64,000 nucleotides of DNA, from assembly GCA_014529385.2 (NCBI GenBank), contig CM043971.1, positions 89,977,840 through 90,041,839 of the forward strand, read 5' to 3'. Of this stretch, positions 35,280-45,769 are shown piece after piece. The position numbers were made by a program, and so were the translations under genes. The stretch's first letter is position 1. Each line of letters starts with the position of its first letter. Source of the DNA: Adiantum capillus-veneris (taxonomy: Eukaryota > Streptophyta > Polypodiopsida > Polypodiales > Pteridaceae). Below the pieces are notes generated by a model. It had not been told where the DNA came from. It did not search any database and was given only the letters and a program-made list of their open reading frames with translations.

Positions 35280-36320
35280 CTCCACTTGCTGCCCTTGGTG
35301 GTCGTCCTTAATAGATCCATTGACTTCGCAAATGCCACAATATTTGACTGTAAGTTTGCTTGACATACAATGCTTTAGCCTCATCATTTGCTATGGCAGA
35401 TATAGCAGCTGCAACCATTGGAGGAGCATTTACAACAATACGAGCCTTTTAAAATTTATACACGTCAATCAACCTTTGAAATATCTCATTGTTTTTTTGT
35501 TCATAAAATTTGCAGCATAAATTGAAGGTTGGCCATCAAGAATCCAATAATGATAACCTTGTAGTTTTCCCTCTTTTACCTCTTCTGCTGCCAAAGGTGT
35601 ACCCTTCTTTGCCTTTGTACTTTGAACAGGCATTAAATATGCACACGCTGTAGGCTTAATTGTACTCTGAGAAAATCCAAATAGCATGCTTTCATCATGT
35701 TTTCCATCAATAGTACGTACATTATAGTGATCAGGAGCTAGCCCATAATTTTTTAATAAGGATATCAAACTCCTTATATGGAAAGGAAAATAGCTTATAT
35801 ACTTATTCATTTCACCTCTATCTTTTTCTTGTCCTTTCATGGCCTCTGCCTCTAGATATTCTGGATCCACGATTCTCATCTTGGATGTTGAACTTTGTGT
35901 TGAGGCTGCTAGAGATGCATTGTCTACATCCAAAATAGAACTAATCTCCTTAGGTGCTACTTTTGGCACTTTGACTTTCTTGTTTATAGGTGGTCATGAA
36001 TCTTTCACCTTCTTTCCCTGTAGTGTGGCTATGATGGAGCTTTGGAGTTGATTTGCTGTGACACCTTGAGTTGACTCTTCAATCTTCCATTCTCAAGAAA
36101 ACATTGTCTCATCTTTATTTTGAAACATGCGTGAAAATTCATATGCTCCTAGAGATAATTGGAATTCTTGATTCATTGGGACTACAATATCAATGCATTC
36201 CACCTGTGGATGACCATCAACTGTAGAGATAGAGGCTTCCACTACTTGGCCAACATCTTCAAATAGATTGTCATTCTCTTTCTTTGCAATAAATAGATGC
36301 ACCAATTCTCCAAATACCAA
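35280..36320 (-). pseudogene. Remnant with LDGQ motif (ParB-like?)
   Basis: Minus-strand frames at 36093-36320 and 35469-35969. The second contains LISLLKNYGLAPDHYNVRTI and KLQGYHYWILDGQPSIYAAN, and the coding similarity continues after a stop into KARIVVNAPPMVAAAISAIA (about 35445-35385) and GRPPRAA (about 35310). Hydrophobic-DGQ-hydrophobic-A patterns occur in ParB/sulfiredoxin-like folds and in multicopy plant proteins I recall only vaguely, so the assignment is weak. Stops at about 35455 and 35335 show the gene is broken. Confidence 0.4.
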
Positions 36321-36433
36321 TTCCTTTGATCATTGCAAGTATAATCAATTGAGATAGCCACCCTTGTAACATTTCTTTTGGGTGCCATATCTTCTTGATA
36401 AGAAAACAAATTTAGTTGTTACTAAATAATATA

Positions 36434-37018
36434 GTCCGCCACTTCTCCAACATACTTCTAGGGTGGTTTGTAGGTCCACCACTTGTCCAGGCTAGCTCTA
36501 CTAAAACAAGCTATCTCTATTGTTTCAAGGTCAATGTGTGAATGGAGTGTAGCTACTATGTCTATTAGCATGAATGGTTTGGGGCAAAGGTCCACCACTT
36601 TTCCAACCTACTATCCATTGTGTTATGGAGGCTTTAGCCCAAGGTGGCTTGAAGGTCCACCACCTGTCCAAGCTAGCTCTATTGAAACAAGATATCTCTA
36701 TTGTTTCAAGTTCAACATGTGAATTGAGTGTAGCTACTATGTTTACTACCATGGATGGTTTGGGGCATAGGTCCACCCCTTGTCCAACCTACTATCCATT
36801 CTGTTATGGAGGTTTTAGCCCAAAGTGGTTTGAAGGTCCACCACCTGTCATAGATAGTTCTACTGAAACAAGCTATCTATGTTGTTTAAAGGTCAATGTA
36901 TGATTGGAGTGTAGCTACTATGTGTATTAGCATGGATGGTTTGGGAAAGAGGTCCACCGCTTGTCCAACCTACTATCCATTGTGTTATGGAGCTTTTTGC
37001 CCTAGGTGGTTTGAAGGT
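36434..37018 (+). repeat. 181-bp tandem array (about 3 units)
   Basis: AGGTCCACC anchors at 36472, 36653 and 36834 give an exact 181-bp period, and the next unit begins at 37015 before being cut by the LTR at 37019. Each unit contains the GGTCCACCACCTGTCCAAGC motif twice (alternate spacing about 116 and 65 bp) plus TGTAGCTACTATGT and CCATTGTGTTATGGAGG. Confidence 0.92.
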
Positions 37019-37925
37019 TGTGGGATGCTCACTATCCTATCTTATTGTAGTATTAGCGAGAACCACGATTAACTTGTCAAACCATGGGACGAAGCTGACT
37101 CAACTAGTGCATAGAGGCTACAAGAGGTTGTCAATCTCTTAGAAAACAACTAACAACTCGCATCTAACTCAAGCTACACTCAAGTGACTGAAATCACCAA
37201 AAGCCAATCGCTCATCGGCAAACAATTCACATCCGTTAGAGCATCAAATGACATCCAAATGTAAAGAAACTTCTAGGACAAGTTTATAAGACCTAAGCAC
37301 ACATGCCTATGGTCTCAAACCCCACTTTAGGTCAAGTTCCAAAATCGTGATTATTAACAGTAGTGGATTTTGGACCTAGTTGTTTTCGACCCAGAATGCA
37401 ACTAAATGCTTAGCTATGATGCCCCAATACCCCGCTTATGCTTAGTTTTTTATTTGAACATGTAAATTCCTAGTTATGATGAAATTAGGCCGCGGGTTGG
37501 CGACGCCAAAAGCTACAAAATACTGTGAATGGCTTACTTCAATGCGTAGAGCTCTTACTTGCAATTGCAATGCAACAAACGCATTCGCAATGTGACAACT
37601 AGGGAGGGAGTAGGAAGTGCAAGAAGGAGATAAGTGAGCGTCGTTAGCTCACGCTGTGTATTTCTTATCCGAAAACTTATAAAAAACTTACAAAAATTGG
37701 CTTTTATATCTTAGCCAAGGTTTTTGAGTGGTCAAAACTAATAATCTGGAGTTCTACCAAAGCTGGGAATTGACTAGTTGATACAATCTGGAAGCTTGTA
37801 GCCCCAGCTCATTAATTACAAAGTTTACCAAGAAAATAGGAGGTACAATATTCTAGATTTATCAAAATAATAATTGTTTTACAAGAACTCCGAAAAATGG
37901 TGTCTGCGTTAGCTTGCTGCTAACA
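37019..37925 (-). repeat. 3' LTR of element B (907 bp)
   Basis: On the minus strand it starts TGTTAGCAGCAAGC right after a polypurine tract and ends CATCCCACA. It aligns end to end with element A's LTR at the same total length. The element entered the 181-bp array. The five bases beyond its 3' end (ACCTT on the minus strand) do not match the GAGCA beside element A's LTR. Confidence 0.88.
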
Positions 37926-37941
37926 ATCCCCCCCTCCTCAC
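37926..37941 (-). other. Polypurine tract of element B
   Basis: On the minus strand GTGAGGAGGGGGGGAT immediately precedes the LTR start TGTTAG, as expected for the plus-strand primer of reverse transcription. It fixes this LTR as the 3' one. Confidence 0.8.
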
Positions 37942-38280
37942 CTGTGTCGTCCCTTGACATAGCTTTATGGGCTGAAGTAGTCTTCGGGTTGACGGAGGGC
38001 GAGGCTGTCTTTAAGTGCTTCTAGTGCCGTTTGGTATGTGATTCTTCGTTCTTTGTCAGGAACTTACAAAAATTTCATGGTGACTTGGTTTTTTAGTTCC
38101 ACCACTCAGAGTAGCCTACAAATCTGGATGTGAGGTTGCTTATCACCGACGCAAATATCTTCGTTCGTCAGGTGAAGAATCCAGTGTAGAATTCTTCTTC
38201 AAAGGCTAGCATATTATGCGAGGGTAGGAACATGCATCTAGCATAGAATCCGTGAAGGATTTCTTCTGAAGGTTATCCAC

Positions 38281-41200
38281 TCAAATCGTAACATAAGCCT
38301 TTGTTCTCTTCAAAGAATTAGAGCCATGGGGCTCCTGTCTGCTCAGGCTCATTGAAAACTTGTATGTGAGTAGCATCCTGCAGATCTTATATAGCATTGC
38401 ACAGGAGAGATCTGGCAGACTCTTGAAGAATGACATGGCACCCGTTAGGGTTTTCACCATGTATTCCTCCGTCGCTTGGCCTCTCTCTAGAGCTGGCAAC
38501 CTAGGGAAGTTGAGCCAAGTTGGCCTCTTCTTCTGCAGTGCTTCATGCACTTGCCATGTCCTTACTCTAGGTACAGGAGAGAATGTTGGAATTTTGTAAG
38601 GTTGAAGGTGCTCTTGTGAATAGAACCAGGTATCTCGGATTCTTTTTCGCCAGTTTAACCTCCACTTTGGGTGGTCTTTATTTGCACCATCGTCTTGCAT
38701 ATCCTTGTACAACCTTTCTTTTACCTGTAAAAGTTCTACCTTGATGAGAGGGTACGGCACGGATAGTTGGTGCCATTGAGCATTGATTTGATTGGGAGTG
38801 AGTTGAGTGATGTTGACAGAGTGTAAAACTCTCAACTCCCAATCCATAGCGGCGTTCCACTGCTCATCCACCTCTAAGGTGATTTTCTCCCTCAGTGCGT
38901 CTTCTTCAGCTTTTGACAACTGGACCATTGGCACTGTATCTTCGTCTGTGATGTGGACCTAAAAGTCTTCATCTCCACTCGGCTCTGTTGTGGACTACAT
39001 CTCAAATTCAGCAAACGAGACCAAGGGAATGTCTATTTGGGGTGGCTCTGAAGTGTCTGCCTCTTCCTGCGTGTCTGGCTTTCCAGCTCTGAGGAGCTGA
39101 TTTATCCGTTTGAGTTTTGCTATCTCCTTTAGGAGCTCCTCCTCTCTTTGAACCCGCATCAATGCCAGGTCTCTACGCTGTGACTGTTTGAGATTTAATT
39201 CTAGTTCTAAATCCTTGTTTTTCTTTTCTAGTGCCTTGTACACTTCATCAGTTCCCTTGATCGAGGCCACGACTGGATTTTCTCTGATTTGTCGCAAGGA
39301 AATGGCCTCATCATTGATTCTCTGTTTGGAATATTGCAGAGAAGCATTGGCTACATCTAACTGCACTTGAATTTTCTGAGCTGACAGAGAGGTTGTAAGA
39401 AGTACATTTGTGACTTTTGTCAGCTGATCGTCTTTTGTTTTGCAGGCATCAGATAACTTAGTGAGTAAATCACCTAACTCTTCCATTTCTTTCTGTTGTT
39501 TATCTCTACCTATCTGATGTTGTTCCGCTTCTGCCTTTAGCTCTTGCACCTTCCTTTGGAGATCAATGATGATAATCATCCTGTCCTCGAGCTCTCCTTG
39601 AAGAGCGTCTATCACCATTTCTAGTTCCTTGGCCTTTGTGTTGTAGTTTAAGGCTGTTGAGCGGAGTTTCTCGGTCATGTCATGCATCTGCCCTGCATAC
39701 TCGTTTACTTGTAAAACAACTTCATCATTGGATTGCCACTCCTCCTGTCTTGCCAGTTGGGATGTGCCTGCAGCCTCATGTGTTGCTTCTTGTTGCGTCG
39801 TAATTGTTGGTGCTTGTGCAGAGGCAGATGGTCGTTCTTCTTCTTGGCCATCCTGAGGCTTTGATGCCTCCACAGTTTCTCGCTGAGTAGAAGTAGATGG
39901 TGTGGTCTCAACCCTTATCGTCTCTTCAAGTACTGGCCTTTCTGCCTTCTTTAGCTTAGGCTCCATCTCATGTGTAGTGGTATGCTCTTTTTCTATATGT
40001 ACTTCCTTATCAGTTTCTTCTTCTGCCTGCTCTGGTTCATGCTCGGCTTCTTTTTTCCTCATGTCTTTCAGTGTGGTCAACTTTTTGTGTAGATTCTGTT
40101 CATTGGGTGGATTCAAAATCTTTTTATTTTTTAGCCTATGCTTCGTCATTGGTAGTGGTGATGGTGGTGGGCTAGGCATGTTTGTTCCGGTGGTGGTGAG
40201 GTGGGTAGGGAGATCCCTTGCATTGCTCTTGAGTAGCCGTTTCCTCAGATTTCTTTGCCGTTTCTTCTGCCTCTTTCAACTTTAGGGCTTCAGCCTCTTT
40301 GTATATTTTTTCTAAATAATATGTTGGATTATCTGCCTCTTTTCTTGTATGATGCTTTGTTTGAGGTCCTTTCAGTCTTGTGGGTACCCACTTTTTTGGG
40401 TCCTTTCCTTGTGCTTGCCTACTGTGCTGGTAAGCCTGTTTTTCTCTTTCGAAACGTGCTTGTTTTTGAGTTGGCTCCTCTTGGTGGGCAGCCACGGCTT
40501 TCCTCTTCATCTCTTCCGTCCGAACTCTCTTTTCTTCGTTGTCAGAGCTCTCACTATTGTGCCGCTCTAGTGAGCTGTCATCTGATTCATCACCTGATTT
40601 AAAAGATCTTTTACCTAATCTTATAGCTCTTGGAGAGGGTTGTGCTACCAAGATCCATGTATTCTAATCAGGGATATGCGGTATTGTCGGCCATGCCGAT
40701 GGCATGATAGGCTATTCTTGTCACCACTTCTGGCACGCCCAAGTATGTTATTTTTTACCTCCTTCTTGGTGCACTTCAAGGTTGTCAATACATACTACGT
40801 GTGGTCCACAGGCTGCCTTGTTGTTGACTTACAAACTTGAGTAAAGGTGGTGGCCACGACATGATTTGGTGTGGTGTACCTTGGTGGCCTTTTTGCAAGA
40901 AAATGAAAGTGTTGATGGTACAGATGGGCTGGCTCTTCCACCTGTTTGTGGATGAGATTGGCGAATGTAGCCGTGGCTGTCTCCTTGGTAAATGTGCCTA
41001 CGATTTTCCTGTCTCTTGTCCGCATGGTCATTCCTTCAGTGGGCTGTCTGAATGCATCTACCACTATTTCTTTTTTGATTACTACCTTGACCTTGTTCCC
41101 TTGGGTGTCTGATATCTAGGCGGTTACGTCCTCTTTGATTGTGGACAAAAACTCCGCAAGGTTCTTGTTCGTAGAAATGTCTGAGCCCCAACGTGTGGTT

Positions 41201-41452
41201 AGCCTCTTTGGTTTCTGGCTTTACAGATACATCATAGACCTCTTTAGGCAGGAGCTACAACTCCACCTGATGCCCTTCTTCACTCTTGAATCTGCTAGTG
41301 AAGACCGTAGTGTGGTGCTCTTCCAGCTGTTCTTTAGAAAGATAGGATGCTTTTGACGCTTTGACTGACTCAGGGTCCAGTTGATACGTAGGCAGTTCTT
41401 GTAGTTTCTCTTTTTGGTTTAGCTTCTTCTTGGTCTTCTCCGCTGCTTGCAT
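38281..41452 (-). pseudogene. Element B post-pol accessory frame (coiled coil)
   Basis: A run of minus-strand frames between the integrase/protease region and the PPT. The parts are 41255-41452 (basic start, QAAEKTKKKLNQKEKLQELP), weaker frames to 40795, 40172-40651 (charged, KKWVPTRLKGPQ), 38995-40179 (about 394 residues, Pro-rich start then long heptad-like segments such as LELELNLKQSQRRDLALMRV) and 38281-38934 (WRLNWRKRIRDTWFYSQEHL, RPTWLNFPRLPALERGQ). The last two are one frame interrupted by two stop codons, and a frameshift near 40175 joins the preceding one. No signal peptide or transmembrane segment is seen, so it does not look like an envelope protein. It occupies the position of the env-like ORF of Athila elements. 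Function unknown. Confidence 0.6.
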
Positions 41453-41594
41453 TGCTCCTGTTCAGTGAATAGAGTGTAAAGGTAGTAGATTTGTTGGATT
41501 TTTCTCTGGAATGTCCTTTTAGACTGAAATGCTGATAACCTGGTCCAAATTGCTTCAAATCAATTTTTGAACAAGCAAAGATGCATACAATCAT

Positions 41595-41846
41595 GCAAGG
41601 AACAAAACTGTATGGTCAAAACAAAATTTGCAACCAAAGTAAATAATCGCGATTATTTACAGCTGAGGAAAATTTTCAACTTTTTGCAAACTTGGCTTTA
41701 TAGGCTTGAAGTATATGCCAAATACATGCTCTGAGTGAAATATGGGCTCATTTGGATACACATGTTGAAAATGGTACCAGATTTTGGCTTTAGGCGTTTA
41801 AACAGTAGATATAAAGGAAAGCTGAGATTTGGAACTCCAAATTGAT
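41595..41846 (-). other. Non-coding block in element B
   Basis: Separates the protease-like domain from the accessory frame. It contains AGTAAATAATCGCGATTATT near 41638, the same palindrome that recurs in element A's leader, supporting that A and B are one family. Confidence 0.6.
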
Positions 41847-42365
41847 TCAAAGTTGGCTAGTGGGCTTATCACAACATGTACTTATATCCCAATCTGGTAC
41901 AACTTTGTATGTACGCAATGAGGGAATTCCAAGAATCATCGTCTCATTCATATGTTCATCTGGAAAACATATAAACTGATGAGGACATGAACATCCATGT
42001 ACTACCACGTTCAAGTTGACTACTCCCAATGTTGGAGTTTGATTCTTGTTGCATCCTTTGATTTTCACTATTCCTGTTGTCAATGCTTGACTTGTTGCGT
42101 GCTTGTATGTGGAATAATTGACTGCATTCACTCTAGCTCCTGTGTCTAACAACGCATTGGTGCTATGATTGTTGAGCTGTAATTTGATGTGCAGATCTAT
42201 TCCATCTAACCAGTCGTCATTTGTTGAAACTGCGTCTTTAGGTAATTCCCATTGTCGATCATCTATTTCCAAAGTGTTGATGGGAATCGGTATCTGTTGA
42301 TTCTTGAGAGCAGCTTTCCGCTTGAGTACCCAAAGCCTAGCTTCCTCTTGGGCTTCATCAATTAC
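41847..42365 (-). pseudogene. Element B aspartic-protease-like domain after integrase
   Basis: The minus-strand frame (start by convention at 42272, but open back to a TAG at 42366-42368) shows retropepsin landmarks: NALLDTGARVNAVNYSTY (active-site DTGA) and, about 70 residues later, MILGIPSLRTYKVVPDWD (the hydrophobic-G motif). It is in the same frame as the integrase C-terminus, with only the TAG between them. The usual gypsy order places protease before RT, so this downstream position is unusual. A single catalytic Asp per chain fits a homodimeric protease that would process the polyprotein in the particle. Confidence 0.7.
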
Positions 42366-42368
42366 CTA

Positions 42369-43435
42369 CTGTCGTTTGATCTTCCTTTGTTTGGCTGCAT
42401 GCATTCTTTCTAGAAAATCATTGGTTAGTGAAAAAGTGTATTTCTTTAAACGACATCCACTAATCCAATTAGCCATTGGTTCACCATCCAGGGTGGACAA
42501 TTTTATTGATCCACTTGGAGATACATCTTCAATGATAAATGGTCCGTTTCCCTTTTTCTTAAACTTTGGAATGTGTTGCTTAAGGGAATAGAGTAGAATT
42601 AAGTCCCTTTTCTTGAGTTTTTTGTGATTAAATGGGAATCAACAAACAATTTTTGTGATAAAATGGGAATTAAAAAGCTGTTTTTGTTTTCGCTTTTGTG
42701 CATAGATATGAGCTACAGCAGTTAGCCTTTGCTCTTCTAGCTTTTCCAAATCTTCAAGTATTTCTGACAATTCATGTAGAGTCCACTCAAGATTCTGTGC
42801 TACCCTTAATGTCAGCAATAGAAATTATATCAGCAGTATGGCATCAAGACCATGAACAAGGTTAAAGGATGTAGCATTTAGAGTTGTTTTGAATGAAACT
42901 CGATAAGCCCATAGAGTAGCATGGAGATTCATTTCCCAGTCTGTCCTTCCTGAACTCACCACTTTGGTCAATATCGAGCTAAGGATTTTATTCGTATGCT
43001 CATCTTGTCCATTTGCTTGTGGGTGATAGGGAGTTGATTTGTTATGGATGACCATAAACTCATTAAGAAAATACTCTATTACCTCATTGAGGAAATGAGT
43101 TACCCGATCTCACTGACAATCTCTATTGGCATTCCATATCTCGTGAATACATACTCATATAAGAATGCAATAGTGGTTCTAGCATCATTCTTTTGAGTCG
43201 CTTTAGCCTCGGCCCACTTAGTCAAATAGTCCGTAGCTACAATGATATATTGAGCTTGGGTTCTATAAGCAGGTGGCTGTATCGGTCCAACAAAATCTAT
43301 ACACCATTTTGTGAAGGCTTTAGCCCCCATCATTGGTCTTAAGGGCATGTTTTCTACTCGTGATGGCATTTTTTCTCGTGTTGGACAAGCATCACACCTT
43401 CGAACATATTCTTTGGCATCTGCAAAAAGTGTTGG
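42369..43435 (-). pseudogene. Element B integrase core and C-terminal domain
   Basis: Minus-strand frames: 43100-43369 contain AFTKWCIDFVGPIQPP (first catalytic Asp) and ATDYLTKWAEA, ending at IEIVSEIG where a small frameshift falls at the second catalytic Asp motif. 42825-43055 continue with NKSTPYHPQANGQDEHTNKI (third, Glu-bearing motif). After further damage the C-terminal domain appears at about 42590-42450 (GPFIIEDVSPSGSIKLS, DGEPMANWISGCRLKKY). Integrase inserts element cDNA into chromosomes. No chromodomain is seen after it. Confidence 0.85.
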
Positions 43436-43939
43436 TCACCATATGCATGCCATCAAGATTGCTCTTGTGGTGGTCTCAGTAGAAAAGTGACCTCCAGCCA
43501 ATCCAGCATGTGCTTGTTCTAGAATCGGAATATACTCGTTTTCATTTGCACAAAGATGCAAATGTTGATCTTTACCTCTCCGATGCAATTGGTTCCCAAT
43601 AAGAGCATAGTCTCTTGCTTCAGTTTCAATTGCTCTTTGACGACGTTTACTCATATCCTCAAGAAATGTTTGGCTCGATAAGTAAGTAACCATATAATTA
43701 CTCCACTTAGGAACAAGTGACATTTGAAAAAATGTTACATGAGGAATGGGTGGTTGTTTTTGACATTGAGGGAAATCTTTTACAAAAGATCTAACATCTC
43801 TCCTCATAGTCGGCCAAAATACTCCAAGTCGCAAGATTTGTTGCATAGTTTGGTCTTCCGCAAAGTGAAGTCCTACTGTGGTAACATGTGCTTGACTTAG
43901 GTATTGTTCCTTTTCTTTAGGGTTAATGCATAAAAGCAA
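43436..43939 (-). pseudogene. Element B integrase zinc-finger region
   Basis: The minus-strand frame contains HRRGKDQHLHLCANENEYIP and EQAHAGLAGGHFSTETTTRA, the His-His half of the integrase H2C2 finger. Its Cys-Cys half is visible just downstream, across a frame change (about 43415-43375). The first part (LCINPKEKEQYLSQAHVTT) links to RNase H. An inserted repeat-like second finger fragment (FPQCQKQPP near 43760) suggests partial internal duplication. Confidence 0.7.
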
Positions 43940-43948
43940 TATCGCGTC

Positions 43949-44465
43949 CTAATTTCTTTTATATAGCCTTCCAGCTAGTAATTGATACATAGCCGATTGC
44001 TCGATTAAATCAAATGTGATAGCAAGTGGTATTTGTGAATCCACTTGAGCTATTGTCATCGATGACACAATGTTTTCCGACCATCTAGGTATCATTTCCA
44101 TGGAGAACACATAGGAATCTGGTAGATCATCGTCTACCCCTTTAGGTAATTCCCTTGAAACAATCCTTGACAAATGATATGCTCGTTGATGTGTCCTGCC
44201 TTTTTTTACGACCACAATGAAATCGAATTCGAGAAGAATGATGAACCATCTCACAATTCTCCCTGTGTTGCATGGCTTGTTGACCAAATACAACAAAGCT
44301 TGGTGGTCCACAAAGAACACAAACTTGTTGGCTAAAAGGTAATGTCTATACTTTTTAACGGCATAGATCATTCCTAGTATTTCCCTTTTGGTGGTGGTGT
44401 AGTTCTTTTCTTCCATGTTCAGTTGTCGGTTAGCATAAGAAATAGGAAAGTCAATTTTCCCATCT
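43949..44465 (-). pseudogene. Element B RNase H fragment
   Basis: The minus-strand translation from GDGKIDFPISYANRQLNMEE through NYTTTKREILGMIYAVKKYR and FVDHQALLYLVNKP is the gypsy RT-connected RNase H, which degrades the RNA strand of the hybrid. Element homology begins only at about 44465; the codons upstream (to 44521) do not fit the family, which marks the truncation point. Confidence 0.85.
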
Positions 44466-45747
44466 CCTGGTGTCGTGTAGCTCCGCTCCCATGCAAAGAA
44501 AGATGGCAAGAAAATGCACATTAAGTTTGTTTGAAGCTTATATGTTTAATGAACAGTGATTAAGGGATGGTTGCAGGCCGATTTCAATGTTGAATGTATG
44601 TCAAATGCGGCTGAAAGGGCCAAAACATGCCTTAATGATGCTAAAAATTGTTATGCTTGAAGTGAACATGGATGATCATTGTGCCCTAGAACTGCAGTGC
44701 TTGATGTGCTCTACCGACATGTCTTTACGGCTCGTCGATTGGAGTTATGATGAAGAAGTTATGGCAGTCTAAAGTTCAAGTCGATTGCAGATCCGTGCTA
44801 GATTGGGCAACACATGGAATAAAAATGAAATGAGTGCATCGGGCTGAAGTGCTCACTTTGTAGAGCGCGTTGGTCTTTTCAGACCAGTGATCGGAGTCCC
44901 GGTCGCCAAGATATTGGCCGATTAAAATTCATCGGGGGCCGATTTTGTACCAGTCCAGTCGGCTCGATCGGTGTCTCAGCTGGAAGTTTGTCTATTGTCC
45001 AGGGTTTGGGATGCGGGAATAGAAATAGCTTGATGATTCTCATGACGGGGATGTCATTTGATGCAGTGCTTGGCCGGCAGTGGTCGCATTGGTAATACCC
45101 GGCTTACAGGAAAGTAACTCTAACACTTTTTATCGGATGTGATGGGAAGGCCTTGCTTCAATGCAATCACCTATACTTGCAGCTTAAAAAAGATATGTAT
45201 GCCGAATGTGGTGCCCTTACAAGGCATAAGCCCGCCCAAAAGAAAAGGCAACAAGGCCGGATGTCGCCCATACTCAAGGTCTACCCATGGCCAATGCACA
45301 TGAGTGATAAAGTGGCTGCCTGCCGGTTAAGTGGCCGCCCAAATTGATTGACCGATGTGCTTGGAAATGCTTTAGCCGGTATGTATGCCAAAGGTGGTGC
45401 CCTTTCAAATACCCAATGACCACCCATACCCAATGTCCACTCATGCTCAAGGGCCAACCCAAAGCAAGGCCGCTCACTAATTTAAAATGGCCGCCCAATG
45501 AAATGAGGTGGCCGCCCATTAAGTTATGAAGGGAATTTTTAAACCCTAATGTGAAGGGAAGTTTAAAAAAAAAGGCATGGCGTAGAAGCCAGTAGCAAGG
45601 AGAAGCTGCGCAGGAAGGAGAAGAACGTAGCGGCCTGCACAAGGCTTAGAAGCGGGTGAGCATGAAACGAAAGTGTCTCAGAAGCCCATGGCGAAGCTTT
45701 TTGGCGTTGTCTCCGCCACAAACAGCGGACGTCACATGGGGGAGGAC

Positions 45748-45769
45748 CCATTAGCGACATCGCTAATGG
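45748..45769. repeat. G-rich hairpin, GCATTAGCGA family (copy 3)
   Basis: A perfect inverted repeat with arms CCATTAGCGA and TCGCTAATGG around CA, preceded by GGGGGAGGA and followed by a T-run. It matches the arms at 2858-2885 and 3130-3160. Confidence 0.75.

Larger units (their letters stand above)
37019..44470 (-). mobile_element. Element B: 3' part of a Ty3/gypsy LTR retrotransposon
   Basis: On the minus strand, from right to left: RNase H (from about 44465), integrase zinc finger, catalytic core and C-terminal domain, a protease-like domain in the integrase frame after one TAG, a non-coding block, a long coiled-coil accessory frame, polypurine tract and 3' LTR. It is truncated at about 44470, so RT, gag and the 5' LTR are missing. 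The LTR belongs to the same family as element A. Multiple stops and frameshifts make it non-functional. Confidence 0.85.

Noticed and set aside
37019-44470. Element B as a complete element with a hidden 5' LTR to the right
   Set aside because: Homology ends inside RNase H at about 44465, and the DNA to the right does not match the 907-bp LTR.
45153-45642. Open frames on both strands as genes
   Set aside because: They carry repeated GGCCGCCCA-type phrases in the putative leader of element C and no recognisable domain.
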